Part shown: one piece after another, positions 57,716 through 64,000 of the stretch | Layout of the letters: each line of letters starts with the position of its first letter | Position numbering within the stretch: the stretch's first letter is position 1 | DNA from: Limnobaculum xujianqingii | Lineage (GTDB): Bacteria; Pseudomonadota; Gammaproteobacteria; Enterobacterales; Enterobacteriaceae | Direction of reading: 5' to 3' | NCBI RefSeq assembly: GCF_013394855.1 | Contig: NZ_JABMLK010000001.1 | Span: 744,001-808,000 of the forward strand | DNA: 64,000 nucleotides | The notes under the pieces: generated by a model | The model's input: the letters and a program-made list of their open reading frames with translations, nothing else | Databases searched by the model: none | Told to the model about the DNA's origin: nothing | Position numbers and translations under genes: made by a program

Positions 57716-59497
57716 TTAAATCGCTCTTAGACCGTTGGTACCAGTATCCTGACCAACGGCAATTGGCTGGGTAAATAGCTGGATAACTGACTGAATATTG
57801 TCCTCAGGAATGCCATCTTTATACCGACTGGCCAACCATTTGTTCTCGTCAACACTCAGGCTACGACCAATAGCACTGGAAATTCTTAACATTGCGGCGG
57901 TAGCTGATAGCATTGATACTGGCGTTTTTAGGTGCTCAGGAGTATCAATCTCCGTACCTTGCTTAGGTAAGTAAGTTGGATGCTCAATATCATTGAAATA
58001 ACCGTGAGCATTTAAGCCGCCAAACGGTACAGCCTGTTTAGCGCGTGACTTTTTAACTTCTTCAGGGGTTTGGCCAGGATAAGCCAGTTCATCCATTTCT
58101 TTGGATACTTGCTCAATGATGGTCTCCGGCTGAGATTTGTATTCTTCACCAATGACAGCGGCATCCAGTAACTGGCCAAAGCGGTCATAGTTGCGCTCAG
58201 GTTCGACACGATAGATCAACATTTCACCGTCATATCTCGGAGCCTGGATCTGAATGGCACAATCACCATAGACTAGCGCCCGAACGTAAACCTTACCTTT
58301 AACAGTGACGCCATCCAGCCCCTTAAGGGAGTATGACAAGGCCCTATCTGACTGAGGATGTTTAAAACCGATGGTCATATCATTACGAACGGTACGCTCC
58401 TGCTCTTTACTCGTCATTAATGCCTGGCAAACTTCAACAGAAGGCAGTAAGCGCAGTTCATCGGCCCGAATCAGTTGCCATAGGTCATGACGAGATATCG
58501 GTTCAGCCAAACCACGTCGATTTAAGCGAGTATCTTGCCCTGGAATACGGTTAGCGTTATATGCCTCAGCCCATGCGGTAGCTGCCTTGTTCAGTTGGGC
58601 GATATCTTCCACGGGCTCAAAGCGCAGACGGCTTTCAAATTGGGTTTCAATGATGTTATTAGCGTTCTCAACGCCGCCTTTGGCTCTAGCGTTACCGGCT
58701 TCATGCTCCAAATAGGTCACCTCAAGGTGTTCGAGCAAATTTTTAATAGCGCTAGAAGTGTTCGCAGAACCCTTATCCCAATAGATAATCTTCGGTACAC
58801 CATGAAATAGCCGACTATCCTGCTTACTCCAGGCAAACATGAGGAACTGGAACAGAACATGCTGATTTTCACCTGCTGATTCCACATACCAAGGGACAAA
58901 ATGGCCAGAAGCACGGTCATATAAGGTATAACGCCACACCTTGTATTTAATTTTGGCGTAGTTCTCCAACTTGTTCTTATAGAACTCACGCTCCCGCATG
59001 ATGTATTGCTTATTTTTCATGTAATAAATCAGACAAAGAGACGGATCGACTTCATGAACATGATTAGGATGTAAAGCCCGTAATGCCTGAACCGGGTTAA
59101 CCTGCATTTGGGCTTTCACGTTAAGCTTACGTGAGCGTAATAGCCGGTTAAGCTGAGAATTTGACACACCGAACTCATGGCCATTCTGTTCCAACATACC
59201 CCTAGCAGTGGTAGTGAATAAGGTTTGTTTGCCGTTATCACGAACAGACTCACGACTGGCGGCACCTAAGACAATTAGGGCATCACGAGATACGCTGGTT
59301 TTACCTTTATCAGAACGGGTTTTACGTTCACACTTCCAGCCGCACTGTTGCTTTAAACGACGATAAATAGTCTGCGGGGGCCAGCCTAAAAACTCCTGAG
59401 CCTCTTCAATAATGCTTCCTCGCTGACCATGAACTGCTAAGTCCAGTTTTTTGGCCAGTTCAATTAGGTAGCTGTGAATTTCGGGACTAGTAGACAT
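57716..59497 (-). CDS. DDE transposase (MuA/BcepMu type)
   Basis: 593 residues. N-terminal winged-helix and HTH DNA-binding regions (1-140), then an RNase H-like core with Asp151 ('HEVDPSL'), Asp241 ('YWDKGSAN') and Glu277 ('GGVENAN'), the last two with a 35-residue gap (D,D35E). A beta-barrel and C-terminal MuB-interacting region follow. Catalyses strand transfer of phage ends into target DNA. All three catalytic residues are intact. Confidence 0.92.
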   Translation of the reverse strand: MSTSPEIHSYLIELAKKLDLAVHGQRGSIIEEAQEFLGWPPQTIYRRLKQQCGWKCERKTRSDKGKTSVSRDALIVLGAASRESVRDNGKQTLFTTTARGMLEQNGHEFGVSNSQLNRLLRSRKLNVKAQMQVNPVQALRALHPNHVHEVDPSLCLIYYMKNKQYIMREREFYKNKLENYAKIKYKVWRYTLYDRASGHFVPWYVESAGENQHVLFQFLMFAWSKQDSRLFHGVPKIIYWDKGSANTSSAIKNLLEHLEVTYLEHEAGNARAKGGVENANNIIETQFESRLRFEPVEDIAQLNKAATAWAEAYNANRIPGQDTRLNRRGLAEPISRHDLWQLIRADELRLLPSVEVCQALMTSKEQERTVRNDMTIGFKHPQSDRALSYSLKGLDGVTVKGKVYVRALVYGDCAIQIQAPRYDGEMLIYRVEPERNYDRFGQLLDAAVIGEEYKSQPETIIEQVSKEMDELAYPGQTPEEVKKSRAKQAVPFGGLNAHGYFNDIEHPTYLPKQGTEIDTPEHLKTPVSMLSATAAMLRISSAIGRSLSVDENKWLASRYKDGIPEDNIQSVIQLFTQPIAVGQDTGTNGLRAI

Positions 59498-59510
59498 AGC
59501 AACACTCCAG

Positions 59511-60554
59511 TTACATATCAGACGTGCGAATATCGCTCATAACCTGGTCAAATCGACCGCCAGCGGTTTCTATTTCGTCACCAAATTTGTCCCACAGGTC
59601 TTTGTACATGCGCTTAGTCTGTGAGAGTGTGATGACTAACGCCCCGTTGAGTATTAATAAGGTGTTATGTAGCGCTTCAGGCAACTGGAACGGTGCTTCA
59701 GGGTCATAATTAGGGTCGTTTTCCATTGCTTCAAACTGCAATTTTTCCATCATCTCAATGTGCTGACGATACTCATTAAATAAGGTATCTACCTCAGCCT
59801 GAGTCTGTGTTATCTGAACCTTTAAGGGCTCAAGGCGCTCATCTAAAGGAATAGTCTTGAGCTCGTATTTGTTAAGCTTCAGGCCCATTTCTTCCTTTTC
59901 TTTGCTGATGTCGGTGTTGCGCTTTTGCAGAGCGTTATAATCGGCCTGGGTATCATCAACTTTCTTCTTAAGCTCTTCTTTTTCTCTGGTATGCTTAGAA
60001 ATGAATTCCTCAGCCAGCTCAACCAGTGCTTCTTTATCACCGGCTTTAGCAACTTCGATTAAGGCAACTTTTTCATCTTCAGGTAATTTGCGATATTGGC
60101 GCAATTCACGGTAACCGAGCCCCAAGCGAGATAGATTTTCTAGAGCTTGTTCACCAAAGGATTTTAGATTTGCTAAGTCTTCATCAATAGATGAGCGAGA
60201 GCTCCCTAATAATTGACAATATTCATCCCAAGTGCCGACAAGTCGGCACTCTTGGCCGTCAGGTAAAATGATGTTTTTGCCTGCCAATGCTTTGTATAGC
60301 TTGCTTTCTTTCACATGAGCCAATTTGGTTAAACTGACGACGTCGGCAAATTTTGCTATTGAACGAGCCATTTGCGCTTGCCCTAAAATCTGATTGGCAA
60401 GATCCCGTTCATCGTTATATTCAGTCTGAACAGTCGCCATCAGATTTTGATTAGTCACAATCTCATCTTCCACCGACGATGACTGGTAATCAGGATCTTC
60501 ACGCAGTTGTTTCAGTACATCTTCAGTTTTGCCACTATAAATTTTCGTTGTCAT
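59511..60554 (-). CDS. Large coiled-coil phage protein upstream of the transposase
   Basis: 347 residues. Part one (60-140) has a helical DNA-binding look ('LTKLAHVKESKLYKALAG', 'WDEYCQLLGSSRSSIDEDL'), like phage DUF3102-type proteins. Residues about 190-265 form a Glu/Lys-rich coiled coil. The C-terminal part is helical. Genes of this kind stand before the transposase in BcepMu-like phages; function unknown. 13 nt before the transposase gene. Confidence 0.7.
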   Translation of the reverse strand: MTTKIYSGKTEDVLKQLREDPDYQSSSVEDEIVTNQNLMATVQTEYNDERDLANQILGQAQMARSIAKFADVVSLTKLAHVKESKLYKALAGKNIILPDGQECRLVGTWDEYCQLLGSSRSSIDEDLANLKSFGEQALENLSRLGLGYRELRQYRKLPEDEKVALIEVAKAGDKEALVELAEEFISKHTREKEELKKKVDDTQADYNALQKRNTDISKEKEEMGLKLNKYELKTIPLDERLEPLKVQITQTQAEVDTLFNEYRQHIEMMEKLQFEAMENDPNYDPEAPFQLPEALHNTLLILNGALVITLSQTKRMYKDLWDKFGDEIETAGGRFDQVMSDIRTSDM

Positions 60555-60563
60555 AAATAGCCC

Positions 60564-60866
60564 TTATTGACTGATCCCAGACATAATCCGCTGGTTTGTT
60601 TCTTGGATCCGGTTCTGCAAATTGGCAACATGCTCTGCATGGGCCTGTGCAATACGTAGCATTTCAGTACTGTGAGCAAATAGACCGTTATCAAGTTTGA
60701 TAACTAAGCCTTCCTCAATCAGCACACTCATCGCCCGACTTACGTTGGATGGCGAATCATCAATAGCTTCCGCTATTGCACTGTTTGAAATGCCAGTCAG
60801 GGTGTAACCCTTAATGGCTTTTAGTACTCTCAGAACGCGAGAACCTGATGTTGAGGTTGTCTTCAT
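60564..60866 (-). CDS. Winged-helix DNA-binding protein, 100 aa
   Basis: IclR-like winged helix: 'SRVLRVLKAIKGYTLTGISN', 'IAEAIDDSPSNVSRAMSVLI' and wing 'GLVIKLDNGLFAH'. Likely an early regulator. Overlaps the upstream gene by 4 nt. Confidence 0.75.
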   Translation of the reverse strand: MKTTSTSGSRVLRVLKAIKGYTLTGISNSAIAEAIDDSPSNVSRAMSVLIEEGLVIKLDNGLFAHSTEMLRIAQAHAEHVANLQNRIQETNQRIMSGISQ

Positions 60867-61102
60867 ACTCTGGCCTCCAGCGGTTGAACCTGATGAACAA
60901 CGGCATAGTCGGAAAACGGCGTATCACCAAGATCTTCCGAGCCGTCCAATTCAGCAAAATCAGCAATGCGGATAATGCTATAGGCTGGGTAGCCAAACTG
61001 ACGCGGAACGCGTCGGATGAACGTACCGTGGTAAGGCGTTTTCAAACCAAATAGAGGGGTTATCAGCACACGCTGGCCGGGTTTTAGTTGGGTAGGCTTC
61101 AT
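60863..61102 (-). CDS. Phage protein of unknown function, 79 aa
   Basis: Beta-rich with 'LKPGQRVLITPLFG' at the N-terminus, resembling a small SH3-like barrel. Overlaps both neighbours by 4 nt, so part of the early operon. Confidence 0.6.
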   Translation of the reverse strand: MKPTQLKPGQRVLITPLFGLKTPYHGTFIRRVPRQFGYPAYSIIRIADFAELDGSEDLGDTPFSDYAVVHQVQPLEARV

Positions 61103-61446
61103 CGTTTGTTACTCCGAGTTTTTCGACTATGGAGGCGATACTGCTTTCTTAATAACCGAATGATTTCTAACTGATCGGCTAAAGGTTGATAGTCAACCAA
61201 TTTGTTTTCATCCATGTTGTCAATAACGTATTCCCAGAGGTCTACCATTGACAAAAAATAACGATTAAGAAATATACCGTCCCCATCCAATTGATTATTT
61301 CTAAAGCCCCCAGCCCATAACATAGCGCCAGCAGTGAGACATAACTCGAGTGTCATAGGTGGGCTATTTGCCAATCTGAAATGGTCAGGAATATAAATTT
61401 TATTTCCATCACTAAGATGGTGATTAGAGCTTGGTTTGTTTCCCAT
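61099..61446 (-). CDS. Phage protein of unknown function, 115 aa
   Basis: Soluble, helical, with a basic tail ('QYRLHSRKTRSNKR'). Good GAGAGGG RBS upstream of the ATG. No family recognised. Confidence 0.6.
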   Translation of the reverse strand: MGNKPSSNHHLSDGNKIYIPDHFRLANSPPMTLELCLTAGAMLWAGGFRNNQLDGDGIFLNRYFLSMVDLWEYVIDNMDENKLVDYQPLADQLEIIRLLRKQYRLHSRKTRSNKR

Positions 61447-61506
61447 ATAATCCCTCTCTTAACAACCAGCATGAAAAACTCTGTTGGTGTGTCATGTAAA
61501 AGCCCT

Positions 61507-61707
61507 CTAAGCGGCCTGAACTTTAGCTTTTAGACCCAAAGCAACTGCGATTTCATGAGCCGTACCGAATCTGCCTTTCATACGACCATTCAGTACTGCG
61601 TAGACATAACTTGTTTTAAAACCATGTTCTTCAGCCCAAGCAGTTACAGTGATGCCCTTTGAATGAAACTGAGCTTTAACTTGTTCAGCGGTCATAACTT
61701 TTTGCAT
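61507..61707 (-). CDS. BcepMu gp16-family regulator (Ner/Cro-like)
   Basis: 66 residues, a compact HTH: 'GITVTAWAEEHGFKTSYVYA' then 'VLNGRMKGRFGTAHEIAVAL'. This matches the BcepMu gp16 family, short phage DNA-binding proteins. First gene of the early operon, with GGAG before the ATG, in the position of Mu ner; probably represses early transcription or the repressor gene. Confidence 0.82.
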   Translation of the reverse strand: MQKVMTAEQVKAQFHSKGITVTAWAEEHGFKTSYVYAVLNGRMKGRFGTAHEIAVALGLKAKVQAA

Positions 61708-61754
61708 AGTGCTTCTCCTTTGTTTATGGAATACTTAGTAATCACTTTAATGTC

Positions 61755-61783
61755 ATTATTGTATTCATTTGAATACATGTCAA
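61755..61783 (-). promoter_or_regulatory. Early promoter with a palindromic operator as its spacer
   Basis: On the minus strand: TTGACA (61783-61778), a 17 bp spacer (61777-61761), AATAAT (61760-61755). Sixteen of the spacer bases are the palindrome GTATTCA-N2-TGAATAC. A repressor dimer bound there would occlude polymerase. The promoter drives the gp16-family gene and the transposition operon. Confidence 0.75.
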
Positions 61784-61798
61784 GGTTAATGTTTTCGT

Positions 61799-62320
61799 AT
61801 GACTACAATTGGAGCAAGGCTAAAAGAAGAACGTTCCCGAATGGGATTAACTCAAGATGATTTTGCTGCATTAGGTGGAGTCAAACGAGGGGCTCAAGTT
61901 AATTATGAAAAAGATGAGCGGGCTCCGGATGCGAACTATTTGTCTTCGATTGCAAACAATGGCGTTGATGTTCAGTACATCCTAATTGGTATACGTTCAC
62001 AGGTTGAAATACCTGGCTCTGTAATGAATGAAATGAGAGATAATGGGGTTCTCCCTGGTCAAGCTATTGCATCACATCAATTAGGAACAACTCTTCCTAT
62101 TGGTTCTGACAACAAACCAGTTACACCAGAGCTTTTGGATACTGAGTTACTTCACAGAATCGCTGCTATGCTAGATAACGCCGCCAAGCAAGCTGGCAAG
62201 CGCTGGACTATAGTACAGTTGGTTGACGCTGTTGCACTTGTGTATAACTTCCTGATACAGGAAGAGAATGTTAATGATGAAAAGATAGAACGGACATTAC
62301 GATTAGTAGTGAACCGTTAA
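61799..62320 (+). CDS. XRE-family phage repressor
   Basis: 173 residues. HTH at the N-terminus ('IGARLKEERSRMGLTQDDFA', then 'GGVKRGAQVNYEKDERAPD'); C-terminal part lacks a peptidase catalytic pattern, so it is not a LexA-type self-cleaving repressor. Divergent from the early operon over a 91 bp operator region, the standard arrangement for maintaining lysogeny. No clear RBS; AAGG is 12 nt before the ATG. Confidence 0.85.
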   Translation: MTTIGARLKEERSRMGLTQDDFAALGGVKRGAQVNYEKDERAPDANYLSSIANNGVDVQYILIGIRSQVEIPGSVMNEMRDNGVLPGQAIASHQLGTTLPIGSDNKPVTPELLDTELLHRIAAMLDNAAKQAGKRWTIVQLVDAVALVYNFLIQEENVNDEKIERTLRLVVNR

Positions 62321-62352
62321 TAATTATAACGAAGGTATCAGGAGGCTCAGGC

Positions 62353-62895
62353 ATGAGCGGAAATCAAAATATTGAAGATTTAGCAAACCAAATAGCCAGT
62401 ACTTTAGAAAGTCTCCCTAACGACGGCAAAGAACGCCAGATGACGATTACCATTGGTGGTAATAATCACGGTACTGTTGTTATGGGGTCGAATATCACTA
62501 TAAACCCACCACCTGAACGTGTCCGTGAGCCCCAAGATATGAGCACATCTGAACTACAACAGTTACGTGAAAATTGGCAAGTAGAAGTACGTTCAGCATT
62601 TTGGCGAAAATGGTTCAACACCCCATCACTAATAGTTTTTGCCTTACTCATTGCTATGTTAGGCATGATTTTGTGGCCAATATCAGAATTTTCAGCTAGG
62701 GGTATTGCTTCTGCATTATTACAAAATAACGAGACTAATATTCTAACTTTCCCTGTCGTTATCGGTTTTGCCTCTCTACTACTGGCATCAGGCATCTGGT
62801 TTGACCGAGTAAGAAAAGTTGAAGATCGTTTAATTAAAGAAAATAAAGAACAGATTGACAATATTAACGTTATTTTGCGCCGCAGAGGCTATTAA
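62353..62895 (+). CDS. Membrane protein with two C-terminal TM helices, unknown function
   Basis: 180 residues, AGGAGG 7 nt before the ATG. N-terminal 45 residues are soluble and lead into a Gly/Asn/Thr-rich beta segment ('TIGGNNHGTVVMGSNITI'), then a Pro-rich linker, and two TM helices at about 93-112 and 136-155, ending in a charged helix. No recognised family. Directly downstream of the repressor on the same strand, the usual place of phage moron or superinfection-exclusion genes; that role is speculative. Confidence 0.65.
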   Translation: MSGNQNIEDLANQIASTLESLPNDGKERQMTITIGGNNHGTVVMGSNITINPPPERVREPQDMSTSELQQLRENWQVEVRSAFWRKWFNTPSLIVFALLIAMLGMILWPISEFSARGIASALLQNNETNILTFPVVIGFASLLLASGIWFDRVRKVEDRLIKENKEQIDNINVILRRRGY

Positions 62896-62908
62896 TAAGG
62901 ATATTAAA

Positions 62909-63355
62909 TTGGATGATTTAAAACAGGTTTTTCACCAAATAAAGTTAAAAGTAATAGCATCTGATGAGTTTTGTGGAGCATACCTTCACGCTTGGGATGC
63001 TGAAGTGTATCCGTTATTACATGAAGATATGGATACTGAGTTAGAGCAACCGCTAGAAGTATATGATTCAATATTTGATATCCCATCATCTAAAGTTGAA
63101 GTTGTTTTAAATTATATGAATCTTGCTTACCTGAGAAAGAAAGCACTGACGTTTTATGGGCTCGAAAAGGTATTTGGTGGTCAATATGATGAACAATATG
63201 GCCGGGGTGTGTTAGTCGATATTTGTCGATATCTGTATTTATCTGATTGCTTTTGTGAATCATTTTGGATTGGGCTTTTGGCTGAAGGCAAACACCCTGC
63301 CGAGGCCGGTTTTTTAACCCGTCCATTCAATAAATCTGAAATTTTATTGTCGTAG
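62909..63355 (+). CDS. Acidic soluble protein of unknown function, 148 aa
   Basis: I place the start at TTG 62909, which has AAGGAT 6 nt upstream and lies 13 nt past the previous stop; an ATG at 62855 would overlap the membrane protein gene by 41 nt. Reads 'DDLKQVFHQIKLKVIASDEF', rich in Asp, Glu and Tyr, no signal peptide. Probably cotranscribed with the membrane protein gene. Not recognised. Confidence 0.6.
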   Translation: MDDLKQVFHQIKLKVIASDEFCGAYLHAWDAEVYPLLHEDMDTELEQPLEVYDSIFDIPSSKVEVVLNYMNLAYLRKKALTFYGLEKVFGGQYDEQYGRGVLVDICRYLYLSDCFCESFWIGLLAEGKHPAEAGFLTRPFNKSEILLS

Positions 63356-63427
63356 TTCACTGTTTTTAAATGCGACACTGAATAGCTTTTAGTTAATTTC
63401 ATTTGTTATAACAGCTAGGATAAAGCA

Positions 63428-63997
63428 ATGAATAAAATACCCTGTACATTTTTATTATTAGCAACCCTGACATATACGGGAATTGTCGCAGCAACTGATA
63501 TTGTAAAACCACTCAATATTCCAGAGGCAAGAGAGAAAGCAGAATTGACAGTAAATACATTAATGTCACTTGAAAAAAAATTTATGGCTAATGTTCAGGC
63601 TGGTATGAGTGCTCAGCAAATGAAGCAAGAAATATCTCAACCATTATTCACATTACTTGAGCAGTGGCCTCATTCTTATGTTGATGACGGTGATGCTCAA
63701 GCACACTTTCTGAGCTGCCGTGATTCAATTAGTAATCTTCAGAGTGTGGTTTCATCTGTAGTTAAGCCAATGAGTAAAAATAAGGAAACCAATAAAAAGA
63801 GCTTTAATGTTGCATTAGAGCGTTATGAAGAATCAGGCCAAGTTTGTCAGAAAATGCTGAACATGACTGATAAAGAGCTAGCCGCAATTGACAAACAAAA
63901 GCGAGAAGCTAAGTGCACTAAAAAGAGTGTCATTTTTGACGTTGATAAAGGCGAAATGGTTGAGCAACCCAAACCTGCCTACTGTACTAAGTCATAA
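63428..63997 (+). CDS. Secreted/periplasmic protein of unknown function, 189 aa
   Basis: Signal peptide 'MNKIPCTFLLLATLTYTGIV' with likely cleavage near 'AATD' (residue 23). The mature part is helical and Lys/Glu rich with four Cys ('LSCRDS', 'GQVCQKM', 'AKCTKKS', 'YCTKS') that could form two disulfides. AGGA 9 nt before the ATG. Whether it belongs to the prophage or to the host is unclear. Confidence 0.65.
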   Translation: MNKIPCTFLLLATLTYTGIVAATDIVKPLNIPEAREKAELTVNTLMSLEKKFMANVQAGMSAQQMKQEISQPLFTLLEQWPHSYVDDGDAQAHFLSCRDSISNLQSVVSSVVKPMSKNKETNKKSFNVALERYEESGQVCQKMLNMTDKELAAIDKQKREAKCTKKSVIFDVDKGEMVEQPKPAYCTKS

Positions 63998-64000
63998 TCC

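Larger units (their letters stand above)
53714..62320 (-). mobile_element. BcepMu/Mu-like transposable prophage, early region only
   Basis: Contiguous minus-strand cluster in Mu-like order: gp16-family regulator, small genes, coiled-coil protein, transposase, MuB-like ATPase, DUF3164, MazG-like, Lar-like, GemA, Mor; repressor divergent at the left (high-coordinate) end. Everything downstream of mor (late activator, lysis, head, tail, mom) is missing and ppsR begins within 260 bp. All retained genes appear intact. The high-coordinate boundary is not located; genes to 63355 or beyond may be included. Confidence 0.85.

Overview
This window is a chromosomal segment of a gammaproteobacterium of the order Enterobacterales. 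Most of it is a run of genes that E. coli carries around fnr, pntAB, hrpA, ldhA, nifJ and ppsA (fnr, uspE, pntAB, ydgHI, hrpA, azoR, ydbH-ynbE-ydbL, ldhA, hslJ, ydbJ, nifJ, ttcA, zntB, menI, ydiJ, ydiK, ppsA, ppsR). Proteins are very close to the E. coli ones, but the order and the accessory genes between them differ. My inference is a lineage outside Enterobacteriaceae proper (Budviciaceae or Yersiniaceae-like); no rRNA or other species marker is present.

Layout. 1-3.8 kb: the 3' part of a TolC-family outer membrane exporter with a repetitive tail, an orphan LuxR-type response regulator lacking the usual phospho-acceptor Asp, and an AT-rich stretch with two tiny membrane-protein genes. 3.8-9.7 kb: a DUF3313 lipoprotein, an AraC regulator, a Mn-dependent pyrophosphatase-like enzyme, and a frameshifted LysR gene divergent from an MFS exporter. 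9.8-17.9 kb: an eight-gene minus-strand ferrous iron uptake operon (FTR1 permease, P19 protein, DUF2318 membrane protein, two FtsX-like permeases, ATPase, thioredoxin-like lipoprotein, cytochrome c) behind a promoter overlapped by two Fur-box-like sites. 18.5-53.5 kb: the conserved backbone, including an intact Qnr-type pentapeptide repeat gene next to hrpA and a solitary IS1 InsA-like gene beside nifJ.

53.7-62.3 kb: the early/replication half of a BcepMu/Mu-like transposable phage on the minus strand: gp16-family regulator, coiled-coil protein, DDE transposase, MuB-like ATPase, DUF3164, MazG-like protein, Lar-like protein, GemA and Mor. A divergent repressor sits at the far end. No head, tail, lysis or mom gene lies between mor and the host gene ppsR, only about 250 bp away, so it is a late-region deletion or a stripped-down element. 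Three unrecognised genes (a two-TM protein, a small acidic protein, a secreted protein) follow the repressor to the window edge.

The most novel-looking signal is not a gene. A family of 150-235 bp GC-rich structured repeats occurs at about 20.4, 26.6 and 49.7 kb, with a worn copy at 7.35 kb. All four lie between convergent gene ends, in both orientations. The three good copies differ in sequence but keep the same nested helices through compensatory changes, and the loop region carries a variable set of short hairpins.
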